Translations under genes and position numbers: made by a program
From: an uncultured Bacteroidales bacterium
GTDB taxonomy: Bacteria > Bacteroidota > Bacteroidia > Bacteroidales > P3
Assembly: GCA_937906975.1 (NCBI GenBank)
Contig: CALCUN010000114.1
Coordinates: 1 to 38,319, forward strand
Direction: 5' to 3'
DNA: 38,319 bases
The notes under the pieces: model-generated
Databases searched by the model: none
What the model was told of the DNA's origin: nothing
What the model saw: the letters and a program-made list of their open reading frames with translations, nothing else
Part shown: positions 1 to 8,312 of the stretch, in pieces
How positions within the stretch are numbered: the first letter of the stretch is position 1
Layout: the number at the start of each line of letters is the position of its first letter

Positions 1-1201
1 ACACTAAGAAAGTCAGTATCGTTATTATTATACCGCTTTTGAAAAACTCCCAAAAACCAATTTTTACGCCGAAATTGTCAGCCGATTCAATGACAATGAT
101 ATTTGCCATCGCACCTATGATTGTTGCGTTACCAGCTAATGTTGAGGCGGAGGCTAATGCTAACCACAAAGTCTCGGAATCAACCACATTCATCAAAGGA
201 AGCATCAACACAGTATAGGGAACGTTACTCAAAATTTGACTCATAACAAGGCTTATCGAGTGAATAGAAATCAAGCCCGAAAGATTTTCTTCTAAACCAA
301 TATTTAAAATTCCATCAAGCAAGCCAACCTTTTGCACAGCACCAACAACGATAAACAAAGAGGCGAAAAACAAAAGCAAAACCCAGTCCACATCTTTAAT
401 TAACTTTTCAGGCTTATGTTTTCCAAAGAGAATGATTAGACTTGCACCAGCAAGAGCAATCACAGCAATAGACATTCCCAATAATTTGCCAAAAAAGAAA
501 GCTAAAACAACAAGTCCAAAAACTATTATAGAAGAATACATATTTTTAAAAGAATAATCATCAGAAGGAGTGTAGCTTAACAAAGACTTATCTTTAAATT
601 CCTTTTTGTAAATCAAGCGTACAACCACCACGCAAAGAATCATACCTATGAAAGAAATAGGGAAAAGTTTCAAAAGAAAGTCCACATAACTTATTCCACT
701 GTTTAATCCTATCAACATATTTTGAGGATTACCCGTTATCGTCATTACACTTCCGATATTAGAGGAAAGAATTTCTGCAATAAGATAAGGCAAAGGATTA
801 ATCTTGACTCTTTGACATATAGTAATAATAATAGGAGTGAAAATCAAAACAACAGCATCGTTTACCAAGAAAGCAGAAGCAATACCCGTAACAAAAACCA
901 CCCCAACCAAGAGTTTTAAACGAGAATTAGCATATTGCAAAGTTTTTTCTGTAATTAGATTAAAGAAACCATCAAATTTCAACGCCGCCACCACAATCAT
1001 CATTCCTAAAAGCAAGAAAATAGTATTGAAGTCAATGAAACTAACAGCCTCCTCAAAGCTTACAATAGAAAAAGCAAGCATAGCAACAGCTCCAATAAAG
1101 GCAGCAGAAGGCCTGTCAATGTTTACCTTTGGCAGACGAGTAAAAATAATACCAATATATGTAATAACAAAAATTATAAGTGCAATAGTCTCTGTATTCA
1201 T
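1..1201 (-). CDS. ArsB/NhaD-type anion or sodium permease (3' end cut by window edge)
   Basis: A polytopic inner-membrane transporter of the ArsB/NhaD/CitM (ion transporter superfamily) type. The frame is open from the ATG at 1199-1201 to the window edge, giving 400 codons without a stop, so the C-terminus is missing. Two half-site motifs typical of the family are visible: GNPQNMLIG near residue 157 and GNATIIGA near residue 357, each in a hydrophobic repeat half. The rest is a series of long hydrophobic segments with a short charged loop around residues 200-215. The substrate cannot be told from the sequence; arsenite, Na+/H+ exchange and dicarboxylates all occur in relatives. It is divergent from dnaX, with a minus-strand -7 box at 1217-1224. 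Small plus-strand ORFs across it are antisense shadows. Confidence 0.85.
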   Translation of the reverse strand, partial: MNTETIALIIFVITYIGIIFTRLPKVNIDRPSAAFIGAVAMLAFSIVSFEEAVSFIDFNTIFLLLGMMIVVAALKFDGFFNLITEKTLQYANSRLKLLVGVVFVTGIASAFLVNDAVVLIFTPIIITICQRVKINPLPYLIAEILSSNIGSVMTITGNPQNMLIGLNSGISYVDFLLKLFPISFIGMILCVVVVRLIYKKEFKDKSLLSYTPSDDYSFKNMYSSIIVFGLVVLAFFFGKLLGMSIAVIALAGASLIILFGKHKPEKLIKDVDWVLLLFFASLFIVVGAVQKVGLLDGILNIGLEENLSGLISIHSISLVMSQILSNVPYTVLMLPLMNVVDSETLWLALASASTLAGNATIIGAMANIIVIESADNFGVKIGFWEFFKSGIIITILTFLV

Positions 1202-1216
1202 CGTTAAAAATTTTCG

Positions 1217-1224
1217 CAAAATTA
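1217..1224 (-). promoter_or_regulatory. -7 box of permease gene
   Basis: Reads TAATTTTG on the minus strand, matching the Bacteroidetes TAnnTTTG consensus, 15 bases upstream of the permease ATG. No good -33 box is seen. Confidence 0.45.
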
Positions 1225-1255
1225 CTGCTTTTTTACTATATTTCTTAGAAATTTT

Positions 1256-1283
1256 TTTGTTTTCAAAAAAAATAGTAATTTTG
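1256..1283 (+). promoter_or_regulatory. Promoter of dnaX
   Basis: TTTG at 1256-1259 and TAATTTTG at 1276-1283 with a 16-base spacer. The -7 box ends 23 bases before the dnaX ATG. It lies back to back with the promoter of the divergent permease gene. Confidence 0.5.
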
Positions 1284-1306
1284 AACTTTGATTTACAATA
1301 AAGAAT

Positions 1307-2470
1307 ATGAACAATTTCGTAGTATCTGCAAGAAAATATAGACCAAGCGACTTTCATTCAGTTGTAGGGCAAAGCCATATCACAACAACTCTACAAAATG
1401 CTATAAAAAACAATCAGTTAGCACAAGCCTTTCTTTTCTGTGGACCAAGGGGTGTGGGAAAAACAACTTGCGCTCGTATATTAGCAAAAACAATCAATTG
1501 TACCAATTTAACCTCTAACTACGAAGCATGTAATGAATGTGAAAGTTGTAAATCGTTTAACGCATCAGCCTCTTTCAATGTAGTAGAATTAGACGCTGCC
1601 TCAAACAATTCGGTAGATGATATAAGAAATCTAACTGACCAAGTAAAAATTCCACCTCAAAATGGTAAATATAAAGTTTATATAATTGATGAGGTACACA
1701 TGTTAAGTACCTCAGCCTTTAACGCATTCTTAAAAACACTTGAAGAACCACCCGCATACGCAAAATTTATCTTAGCAACAACCGAAAAACACAAAATACC
1801 AGCTACCATTATTTCACGTTGCCAAATCTTTGACTTTAAAAGAATTAATACAAACGATATAGCAAATCATTTAGAATATATTGCCCAAAAAGAAAACATA
1901 ACATACGAAATAGAAGCCTTACATCTAATTGCACAAAAAGCCGATGGAGGATTAAGAGATGCACTATCTATGTTTGACCAACTTGTTTCCTTTACCTCAG
2001 GTCAATTAACCTACAAAAATATCATAGAAAACCTTAACATATTAGATTATGATTATTATTTTAGACTTGTAGATTATTTTCTAAATGGACAATTAACTGA
2101 GAGTTTACTTTTGTTTGACACAGTATTAAAACAAGGTTTTGAAGCAAGTACGTTTATTAACGGATTGGCCTCGCATTTAAGAAATCTATTAGTGTGCAAA
2201 GATTCTCAATCTGTAATGCTTTTAGATGCAAGTCAAAGCCTACAATCAAGATACCTAACACAAGCCTCACAATCTCCACAAAATTTCATACTAAAAGCTT
2301 TGGATTACGCCAATAGTTGCGCCTTAGAATACAAGGAATCATACAATAAAAGACTTTGTGTTGAACTTTGTTTGATGAAACTCTCCTATATTACCAATAA
2401 AGTAAAACCTGCCCCTCAAATTCCTCTTGCACAAACAGAGGATATTAAAAAAAAAATGACCAACCAATAG
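1307..2470 (+). CDS. dnaX: DNA polymerase III subunit gamma/tau, gamma-length frame
   Basis: The AAA+ clamp-loader motor of DNA polymerase III, which opens the beta clamp and organises the replisome. Walker A GPRGVGKT is at residues 46-53, a zinc module uses Cys65, Cys75, Cys78 and Cys81, Walker B IIDEVH is at 126-131 and the sensor ATTE is at 157-160, followed by the clamp-loader lid and collar. The zero frame stops at 2468-2470 after 387 residues, which is the length of a gamma-type product and short for a full tau. Just before the stop is an A10 run (2447-2456), and a coherent coding frame continues at -1 to 2970. Slippage would give a 554-residue tau. Either this is programmed frameshifting or transcript slippage, as known in E. 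coli and Thermus dnaX, or an A was lost from the run in sequencing or in the genome. Confidence 0.95.
   Translation: MNNFVVSARKYRPSDFHSVVGQSHITTTLQNAIKNNQLAQAFLFCGPRGVGKTTCARILAKTINCTNLTSNYEACNECESCKSFNASASFNVVELDAASNNSVDDIRNLTDQVKIPPQNGKYKVYIIDEVHMLSTSAFNAFLKTLEEPPAYAKFILATTEKHKIPATIISRCQIFDFKRINTNDIANHLEYIAQKENITYEIEALHLIAQKADGGLRDALSMFDQLVSFTSGQLTYKNIIENLNILDYDYYFRLVDYFLNGQLTESLLLFDTVLKQGFEASTFINGLASHLRNLLVCKDSQSVMLLDASQSLQSRYLTQASQSPQNFILKALDYANSCALEYKESYNKRLCVELCLMKLSYITNKVKPAPQIPLAQTEDIKKKMTNQ
2447..2456 (+). promoter_or_regulatory. A10 slippery run in dnaX (putative -1 frameshift or transcription slippage site)
   Basis: Ten consecutive A read as AAA AAA AAA A in the gamma frame, followed four codons later by TAG. 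The -1 frame is closed by TAA at 2446-2448 immediately upstream and stays open from 2449 to 2970, so the shift must occur on this run. A purine-rich AGAGGA at 2437-2442 lies 4 bases upstream and resembles the stimulatory Shine-Dalgarno-like element of E. coli dnaX. No strong downstream stem-loop was seen. Confidence 0.65.
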
Positions 2471-2970
2471 AAAAACCTAAGGTAGAAAAGGATTTAACTA
2501 TTTGTAGTCCCTATTCTATAAAAGGAAATCTTGAACTCGTAGAGAAATTTAAAAAACAAAACGAGGTAGAACAACAACAGGAAAAACAATACAATGTATC
2601 CTCTTTCATAGAGGCTATAAAATTATATGCAGAAGAATTAAAAAAACTTGATTCCGTTGCATTTCCAGACGCACACAATCTTTCTTTTATTTTAAGCACG
2701 GCAGAATTTTCTGTAAAAAGCGATGAATGGGTAGATATTATACTATTAAATCATCAAGAAGAAAAATTATTACTCGGCAACAAAACAAACATTTTGTCGT
2801 TTATAGAAAACAGAACAAATTGTAAAAAAATCAATCTTAATATAAAAGTAAAAGAATATAAACACAAACCAAAACTATACGAACCACGAGAGGTGTTTAA
2901 TTTTATGAAAGAAAAAAATCCTCATTTAGCAGAATTGGTTAAAGTTTTGGGAGGAGAGATTAGTTATTAA
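2449..2970 (+). CDS. dnaX: DnaX tau-specific C-terminal extension (-1 frame)
   Basis: An open frame of 173 codons that continues DnaX after the A10 run. It starts with a Lys/Glu/Gln-rich linker, then a segment beginning near YNVSSFIEAIKLYAEEL, and ends with a globular part containing FSVKSDEWVDIILLNHQEE and a terminal PHLAELVKVLGGEI-like helix. That final segment is the kind of C-terminal tail seen in Bacteroidetes tau proteins. It has no credible start codon of its own at the 5' end, and codon use matches the upstream part, so it is an extension rather than a separate gene. In tau this region binds the polymerase alpha subunit and the helicase in E. coli; that role here is inferred from homology. 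The antiporter gene follows 18 bases after its stop. Confidence 0.8.
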   Translation, partial: KKNDQPIEKPKVEKDLTICSPYSIKGNLELVEKFKKQNEVEQQQEKQYNVSSFIEAIKLYAEELKKLDSVAFPDAHNLSFILSTAEFSVKSDEWVDIILLNHQEEKLLLGNKTNILSFIENRTNCKKINLNIKVKEYKHKPKLYEPREVFNFMKEKNPHLAELVKVLGGEISY

Positions 2971-2988
2971 ACAATAAAAAAATAAGAA

Positions 2989-4272
2989 ATGGGAGCAACT
3001 TTAATATTTTTAGGGATTTTAGTGTTTTCAGCACACCTTTTTGCAATGATATTTAGTAAGAAAAAAATCCCAGATGTGTTATTGTTGCTAATGATTGGCG
3101 TTTTAATAGGACCAGTCTTTAAGATAGTTTCACCATCTGACTTCGGAGCAGTAGGAGGTGTTTTTACAAGCATCACATTGATTGTAATACTTTTTGAAGG
3201 TGGTACAGGAATAAGCATAAGTGATTTAAAAAATTCTTGGAAACCAACAGCGATGCTTACATTTACAGGATTTTTTGTAGCGGCTTTTGTAGTTGCAGGA
3301 GTATGTATGAGTTTTGGAATGAATTTCCTTGATAGTATCACACTCGGAGCAATACTTGGAGGTACATCTTCTGCGGTTGTCATTCCACTTGCACAACATT
3401 TGAAATTATCTAATACAACAAAAACTTCTCTTATCTTAGAATCGGCAATCACCGATGTGCTTTGTATCGTTTTTGCTTTGGCATTTATCGATGCAGCAAG
3501 AATGGGAGCAAATTTAAATGTAGGAAAAATTGCAGGAAATGTCATCGCATCATTCGTTCTTGCGACTTTTCTTGGCTTTGCAAGTGCTATGATTTGGGCG
3601 AGCTTACTTCAAAAAATCCGTTCTTTAAGAAACTCCATGTTCCTAACACCTGCATACCTATTTATCGTATATGGTTTAGCAGAAGTATTAGGATATAGTG
3701 GTGCTATCGCATCTTTGGCCTTTGGTATCACAATAGCAAATATGGAGTATTTTAATTTTAAGTTTTTAGAAAAATATCAAAAAGATAAAAACCTAAAATT
3801 AAACGATAGTGAAACATCTTTTGTTGGCGAAATAAGCTTTGTGTTAAAGACATTCTTTTTTGTCTATATTGGAATAAGCATTCCTTTTTCTGATTCAAAG
3901 TCTATTTTAATTGGAGGATTGATTACAGTAGGATTATTATTGAGTAGAATAATAATTGCAAAATATTGCTCGCCCAAAGGAGCGAATATATTTGATAAAA
4001 GCACAATTTCGCTAATGATTCCAAAAGGATTAGCAGCCGCAGTCTTAGCCTCAGTGCCAGAACAATTAGGAATGCCTTCGGGAGCAGAAATAAAATACAT
4101 TACTTTCTCAGTTGTCTTGTTTTCAATCTTGATTTGCTCAATAATGATTCTTCTTATAGAGAAACAACCTAAGATGAATGTATTTTTTAGATTTGTATTT
4201 AAACAACATGTTAAAAGAAAACCAAAGGTAGAGCAAGTTCAAGAAAATCAAAACGAAGAAATAGAAAAATAA
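2989..4272 (+). CDS. CPA-type cation/proton antiporter (NhaP/KefB-like)
   Basis: An inner-membrane monovalent cation/proton antiporter of 427 residues, about a dozen hydrophobic segments with a short charged cytoplasmic tail (residues 405-427, rich in Lys and Glu). The family signature ILGGTSSAVVIPL is at residues 122-134, and the ion-site helix carries E151 and D156 (LESAITDVL), the acidic pair expected at this position in CPA1-like antiporters (usually ESxxND). A proline/glycine-rich helix (MIPKGLAAAVLAS) lies near residue 345. The ion (Na+ or K+) cannot be decided. It starts 18 bases after the tau stop and may be co-transcribed with dnaX. A strong hairpin follows, shared with convergent dapD. 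It lacks the TrkA-C/TrkN domains seen in longer relatives. Confidence 0.85.
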   Translation: MGATLIFLGILVFSAHLFAMIFSKKKIPDVLLLLMIGVLIGPVFKIVSPSDFGAVGGVFTSITLIVILFEGGTGISISDLKNSWKPTAMLTFTGFFVAAFVVAGVCMSFGMNFLDSITLGAILGGTSSAVVIPLAQHLKLSNTTKTSLILESAITDVLCIVFALAFIDAARMGANLNVGKIAGNVIASFVLATFLGFASAMIWASLLQKIRSLRNSMFLTPAYLFIVYGLAEVLGYSGAIASLAFGITIANMEYFNFKFLEKYQKDKNLKLNDSETSFVGEISFVLKTFFFVYIGISIPFSDSKSILIGGLITVGLLLSRIIIAKYCSPKGANIFDKSTISLMIPKGLAAAVLASVPEQLGMPSGAEIKYITFSVVLFSILICSIMILLIEKQPKMNVFFRFVFKQHVKRKPKVEQVQENQNEEIEK

Positions 4273-4287
4273 ATCAAAGAAAAATTG

Positions 4288-4329
4288 AAAAAAAACAAAG
4301 AAAAAACGAATTTTTTCTTTGTTTTTTTT
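4288..4329. terminator. Bidirectional terminator between antiporter gene and dapD
   Basis: A perfect 19-bp stem (4288-4306 with 4311-4329) closed by a CGAA tetraloop, ending in A/T tracts on both strands. It lies between two convergent genes. Confidence 0.85.
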
Positions 4330-4380
4330 GTTTTTTTTATAGAAAAAATTTACAACTCTATGATTGGTATTTAGAAAGTA

Positions 4381-5190
4381 TTAAATAGCAACATTAAAGT
4401 CTCTCAATGCGTCATTGAGGGACGTTTTTTTATCTGTGGATTCTTTGCGTTTGCCTATTATTAAAGCACAATTTACGTTATATTCGCCTGCTGGGAATTT
4501 TTTTGTGTAGCTTCCCGGGATTACTACTGAGTTTTCTGGTACTATTCCTTTATATTCTATTGGTGTTTCTTGCGATACGTCTATTATCTTGGTAGATTGT
4601 GTGATTACTGTGTTGGCTCCAAGTACGGCTCCTTGTTTTATGATTGCTCCTTCTACAACTATGCAACGTGAACCTATGAAACAGTTGTCTTCTATTATGA
4701 CAGGGTTTGCTCCAACAGGTTCTAATACTCCTCCAATGCCGACTCCTCCTGCTAAATGCACGTTTTTACCTATTTGTGCACAGCTTCCAACTGTCGCCCA
4801 CGTATCTACCATTGTTCCTTCATCAACATACGCTCCAATATTTACGAAACTTGGCATCATTATACAGCCTTTTGCAAGAAAACTGCCGTATCGTGCTACT
4901 GCTGGCGGAACACATCTTACTTGAAGTTCGTTATAATTTTGTTTTGTAGGAATTTTGTCCCAGAATTTTAAGTCTTCGGCTTGCATATCCTTTGATTCGC
5001 AAAGTGGAAAGTACATTATAATGGCTTTTTTTACCCATTGGTTTACGTGCCACTTGTCTTCAATTTTTTCAGCCACTCTTATTTTGCCTTTATCTAATAG
5101 GTCTATTACTTCAAATATTGCTTTCTTAGTGCTTTCTTCTTTTAGTAATTCACGATTTTCCCAAGTTTGTTCTATAAGTTCTTGATACAT
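4381..5190 (-). CDS. dapD: 2,3,4,5-tetrahydropyridine-2,6-dicarboxylate N-succinyltransferase
   Basis: Transfers succinyl from succinyl-CoA to tetrahydrodipicolinate in the succinylase branch of lysine and diaminopimelate synthesis (cytoplasm). At 269 residues it has the normal family length. The N-terminal helical domain (residues 1-95) contains KWHVNQWVKKAI, and the C-terminal part is a left-handed beta helix of hexapeptide repeats with GAYVDEGTMVDTWATVGSCAQ and GGVLEPVGANPVIIEDNCFIGSR, the DapD-specific signature. It starts at the ATG at 5188-5190, with a -7 box at 5217-5224. It is a single-gene unit ending at a bidirectional terminator. Plus-strand ORFs inside it are shadows. Confidence 0.97.
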   Translation of the reverse strand: MYQELIEQTWENRELLKEESTKKAIFEVIDLLDKGKIRVAEKIEDKWHVNQWVKKAIIMYFPLCESKDMQAEDLKFWDKIPTKQNYNELQVRCVPPAVARYGSFLAKGCIMMPSFVNIGAYVDEGTMVDTWATVGSCAQIGKNVHLAGGVGIGGVLEPVGANPVIIEDNCFIGSRCIVVEGAIIKQGAVLGANTVITQSTKIIDVSQETPIEYKGIVPENSVVIPGSYTKKFPAGEYNVNCALIIGKRKESTDKKTSLNDALRDFNVAI

Positions 5191-5216
5191 AATTTTTGTT
5201 CTTTATTATTTTGTGG

Positions 5217-5224
5217 CAAAAGTA
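5217..5224 (-). promoter_or_regulatory. -7 box of dapD
   Basis: Reads TACTTTTG on the minus strand, 26 bases upstream of the dapD start. No clear -33 box is seen. Confidence 0.45.
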
Positions 5225-5349
5225 TGAAAAAAAAATGAAATTTAGTTTTAAACAGGTGTTTTCTAATGCTTTTGTTTGATATTCAATAGAAAAAACATTT
5301 TTTTAACAATGAAAAAATGTGTTCTTTTGTCGTTTTTTCTTTGAAAATG

Positions 5350-5380
5350 CTTGTTATCTTAGATTTTGTTGTTATATTTG
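5350..5380 (+). promoter_or_regulatory. Promoter of the 316-residue T9SS protein
   Basis: CTTG at 5350-5353, a 19-base spacer, and TATATTTG at 5373-5380. The predicted transcript start is about 40 bases before the ATG at 5431. The 5191-5430 gap otherwise holds only the dapD promoter and AT-rich sequence. Confidence 0.65.
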
Positions 5381-5430
5381 CAAAACAATGTTTAAAAAAG
5401 AAAATTAATTATTAACAAAATTTTTACGAC

Positions 5431-6381
5431 ATGAAAAAAATTATTCTTTCAGTCCTTGCATTAGGACTTTCAATGGGCTTAATGGCTCAAAAAGTTTACG
5501 ACGGAGCAGAACCTTTCCAAGGTAAATTAGCTCAAACAGCAAAAACTGGTAACATAGTTTATCCAGAAACATTTGAAGATTGTGCAAGCATAGACAGTCC
5601 TATGTTCTACACTCAAGATGGTGAATCTTTATGGTTAGGAATAACTGCAACAAACTCTTACATGGATTTAGCTTATGGTCAAAGATATGTAGGAAACTAC
5701 CAAGTTACAGGTATTGCTGCAGTTATGACAAACATTCCAATTGAAGATGTTGAAGAAGAAATGGCTGCTACTGTAGTTGATATGAACGGAAACGAATTAG
5801 CAAGAGTAAACTTTACAACTGCTGATTTACCTCAATCAACTGAATCTTTCGCATTTGATTTAGTAGAATTTGATTTCGCTAGCCCAGTTTCTGCAAGTGA
5901 TTTTATGGCAGTAATTGAAGTTCCTGCTTTAACAATTATCGACGGAAGTTCAATAGGTGGAAATATAGCAGTTATAGCTTCTACTGAAATAGATTGTGCA
6001 TCTGGTGAAATGTCATACTCATATTCAATGGTATCAGAAGCAGGTGACTACGGATGGGTATCAATCCTTGAAGCATGGGGTGGTAATGTTGATTTAGATA
6101 TAATGATCTTCCCTAAAGTTTCAGGAGTTGGTTTAACAGAAGCTGATGTTAATACTTTATCATACGTTTACCCTAACCCTGCAAAAGACGAAGTGTTAGT
6201 TGCTTCTTCTTTAAACATGGAAAGAGTTGAAATCGTTAATATGTTAGGTCAAGTTGTTTTCGCAGCTGACGTAAACGCTAACTCAGTAAAAGTAAACACT
6301 GCTGAAATGGGTGCAGGTAACTACTTAGTTAAAATGTACACAGAAGCAGGAATGGCAACTAAAAAATTAGTTGTTGAATAA
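5431..6381 (+). CDS. Secreted protein with T9SS type A sorting domain
   Basis: A 316-residue exported protein of unknown function. It has a Sec signal peptide (basic MKK, hydrophobic core, cleavage after GLMAQ around residue 20), then a beta-rich domain of about 220 residues with no motif I recognise. It ends in a Por-type sorting domain (about residues 245-316) with YPNPAKDEV, the internal VEIVNMLGQVV strand and the KKLVV terminus that directs export through the type IX system and removal of the tail. The body is acidic and Ser/Thr rich, with only a few cysteines (CAS, DCAS). It has its own strong promoter and a hairpin terminator, so it is probably well expressed. It neighbours a second T9SS client. 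Confidence 0.85.
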   Translation: MKKIILSVLALGLSMGLMAQKVYDGAEPFQGKLAQTAKTGNIVYPETFEDCASIDSPMFYTQDGESLWLGITATNSYMDLAYGQRYVGNYQVTGIAAVMTNIPIEDVEEEMAATVVDMNGNELARVNFTTADLPQSTESFAFDLVEFDFASPVSASDFMAVIEVPALTIIDGSSIGGNIAVIASTEIDCASGEMSYSYSMVSEAGDYGWVSILEAWGGNVDLDIMIFPKVSGVGLTEADVNTLSYVYPNPAKDEVLVASSLNMERVEIVNMLGQVVFAADVNANSVKVNTAEMGAGNYLVKMYTEAGMATKKLVVE

Positions 6382-6404
6382 TAACGAAATAATTTAGTTA
6401 ATAG

Positions 6405-6440
6405 CAGAAGTAAATCTGAAAAGGTTTACTTCTGTTTTTT
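6405..6440 (+). terminator. Intrinsic terminator after the 316-residue T9SS gene
   Basis: A 10-bp stem CAGAAGTAAA (6405-6414) with TTTACTTCTG (6425-6434), a 10-base loop and a T6 tract. It separates the two T9SS genes. Confidence 0.85.
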
Positions 6441-6463
6441 ATTTAATTAAAAGTAAAAATAAA

Positions 6464-8179
6464 ATGAAGAAATTATCAGTTTTAATGCTTTCGTTAGTTA
6501 TGACTTTCGGAGCAATGGCTCAAAATTTCTCGTTATCAAAAACAGAAAAAACATTTGAGCAAAAAGCAATCGAATACGCACAAAAAACTAAAAGTGGCGT
6601 GCACAACCACACTCCAAAAACAAATCCTGCTGTTGCAATTACATTAAATGATATTCAAGCAGCAACAGTAAATGCAACCTTTACACCTTCTGAAAATGTA
6701 GTAAAATATTATTTTTGTGGTACAGAAACAGGAATGATTGAAGACTTAGTAGCATTTTACGAAATGTTCGGAATGTCAATGACTGTTGCAGAATACGTAA
6801 CTTACGTTGCACAAGATTCTTCTTCTGTTGAAATGACAGTAGATGTAGAAGGATTCACACCAAACACTGCTTCTTCAATTTATGTTGCAGCTTTATTAAA
6901 TGATGGCACATACGAAGTAGTTACATCTGACTTCACAACAGCATCTATCGGAGGTTCAGGAGATGCAGCCTTAACAATAAACGTATATGACATAGCAGAA
7001 ACATCTGCTTTTATAAGCATAACTCCAAATGATCAAGTAGGACACTACGGATTAGTGCTTACAACACAAGCAGAGTTAGATGGATTAGGATTTAACGATG
7101 ATTCATTGATAGCATACTTTAACGGAAATGAATATCAAAAGTATTACTTTGCTCTTGACGAAGAAATGCCAGGTTTAGACCCTTCAACAACATATTTAGT
7201 CTTTGCAATGGCATTCAATGCTGACGGAGTTGCAAGCGAACTTTATGAAATTCCTTTCACAACTCTTTCTTACGGTGGAGAAGGTGTAGCAGAAGTTGCA
7301 ATGAGTGCGACAAATCCAACAGGTAGTTCTTTCGATATATCATTTGTTCCTAACGATCAAACAAACTATTACTATTATATAATAGCTGATCAATCGTTCT
7401 ACGATGATTTAAGCTTAACAACAGAAGCTGATATTGTTGCATGGGCAGAAGCAAATCAAACAAAAAATTTCGGAGAGTTATCAGGAACAGTTAGCGATTT
7501 AATGATGGGAACAGAATATATTTGCTATGCTATTCCATACAACGCAAACAACGAATTAGGAACAGTTTCTACAACAACAATATCAACACTTACACTTGGT
7601 GGCACAGGAGTTGCAGAAGTTGCAATCGAAGTTGAAAATGTTGAAGCTACAACTTTTGATGTATCATTCACAATGAACGAAGAAACAGCTTACTATTACT
7701 ATTTAATAGCAGAAGAAACAATATTAGAAGAATACGGTTTAACAACACAAGAAGCTATTTTAGATTATTTTGCACAAAACGGACAAGCTTCATACGAAAA
7801 TTTAGGAGGTACAATATCTGATTGCGTAGCAGGAGACTTAATGAAGGTTTACACATTTGCTTACAACGGAAACAACGAACTTGGAACAGTAAACTTAGTT
7901 GAATTAATAATGGGTGAAGGCGTTGTAGGATTAAACGATGTTATGACAAATGTAGATGTAAACATCTATCCAAATCCAGCAAACAAGTTTATCAATGTTT
8001 CTTCACTTTCAATCATTGACAGAGTTCAAATAACAAATGTATTAGGACAAGTAGTTATGACAAAAGAAGTAGGTGTTAATGGAGCAAACATTAACATTGA
8101 AAACTTAAAATCAGGAAATTATTTCGTAACAATCTATTCTAACGAAGGCGTTGCAACAAAGAAATTATTAGTAAAATAG
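6464..8179 (+). CDS. Secreted four-repeat protein with T9SS sorting domain
   Basis: A 571-residue exported protein. It has a signal peptide ending near GAMAQ (residues 1-20). Next come four tandem units of about 105 residues, at about 53-162, 163-271, 272-378 and 379-485. Each begins with an AxVAITxxxxxATxxxxxFTPN-like strand pattern, carries an aromatic YYYY or KYYF strand, and ends with a YxxYxxAxNxxxELG-like segment before a GG linker. The strand pattern resembles Fn3 or Ig-like beta sandwiches. Units 3 and 4 are most alike. The C-terminal sorting domain (about 490-571) contains YPNPANKF and ends KKLLVK. It is probably a surface adhesin or scaffold; no catalytic motif is visible. It lies only 23 bases after the terminator of the previous gene, so its promoter is unclear and it may rely on read-through. 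Confidence 0.83.
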   Translation: MKKLSVLMLSLVMTFGAMAQNFSLSKTEKTFEQKAIEYAQKTKSGVHNHTPKTNPAVAITLNDIQAATVNATFTPSENVVKYYFCGTETGMIEDLVAFYEMFGMSMTVAEYVTYVAQDSSSVEMTVDVEGFTPNTASSIYVAALLNDGTYEVVTSDFTTASIGGSGDAALTINVYDIAETSAFISITPNDQVGHYGLVLTTQAELDGLGFNDDSLIAYFNGNEYQKYYFALDEEMPGLDPSTTYLVFAMAFNADGVASELYEIPFTTLSYGGEGVAEVAMSATNPTGSSFDISFVPNDQTNYYYYIIADQSFYDDLSLTTEADIVAWAEANQTKNFGELSGTVSDLMMGTEYICYAIPYNANNELGTVSTTTISTLTLGGTGVAEVAIEVENVEATTFDVSFTMNEETAYYYYLIAEETILEEYGLTTQEAILDYFAQNGQASYENLGGTISDCVAGDLMKVYTFAYNGNNELGTVNLVELIMGEGVVGLNDVMTNVDVNIYPNPANKFINVSSLSIIDRVQITNVLGQVVMTKEVGVNGANINIENLKSGNYFVTIYSNEGVATKKLLVK

Positions 8180-8205
8180 TTCCGTAGAAAAAGTCTAAGG
8201 AAACG

Positions 8206-8255
8206 AAAAATAAATCAAAGAAAAATTAAATTTTTTCTTTGATTTATTTTTTTAT
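8206..8255 (+). terminator. Terminator after the four-repeat T9SS gene
   Basis: A perfect 20-bp AT-rich stem (8206-8225 with 8232-8251), a 6-base loop and a following T tract. The same CAAAGAAAAA core occurs in the 4288-4329 terminator. Confidence 0.8.
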
Positions 8256-8274
8256 TTCTTTGCTTTATTTTTAT

Positions 8275-8282
8275 TATCTTTG
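8275..8282 (+). promoter_or_regulatory. -7 box of argS
   Basis: TATCTTTG, ending 30 bases before the argS ATG. No -33 match at the usual spacing. Confidence 0.45.
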
Positions 8283-8312
8283 CAAAAGTAATAATGAAAT
8301 TAAGAATAGAGA

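Noticed and set aside
722..1301. Plus-strand ORFs of 65 and 154 codons
   Set aside because: They lie antisense to the partial permease, which has clear family motifs on the minus strand.
1307..2970. dnaX as a pseudogene broken by a frameshift
   Set aside because: Both parts are intact and well conserved, and the shift sits exactly on a homopolymer next to the gamma stop as in known dnaX frameshifting; assembly error remains possible and is noted.
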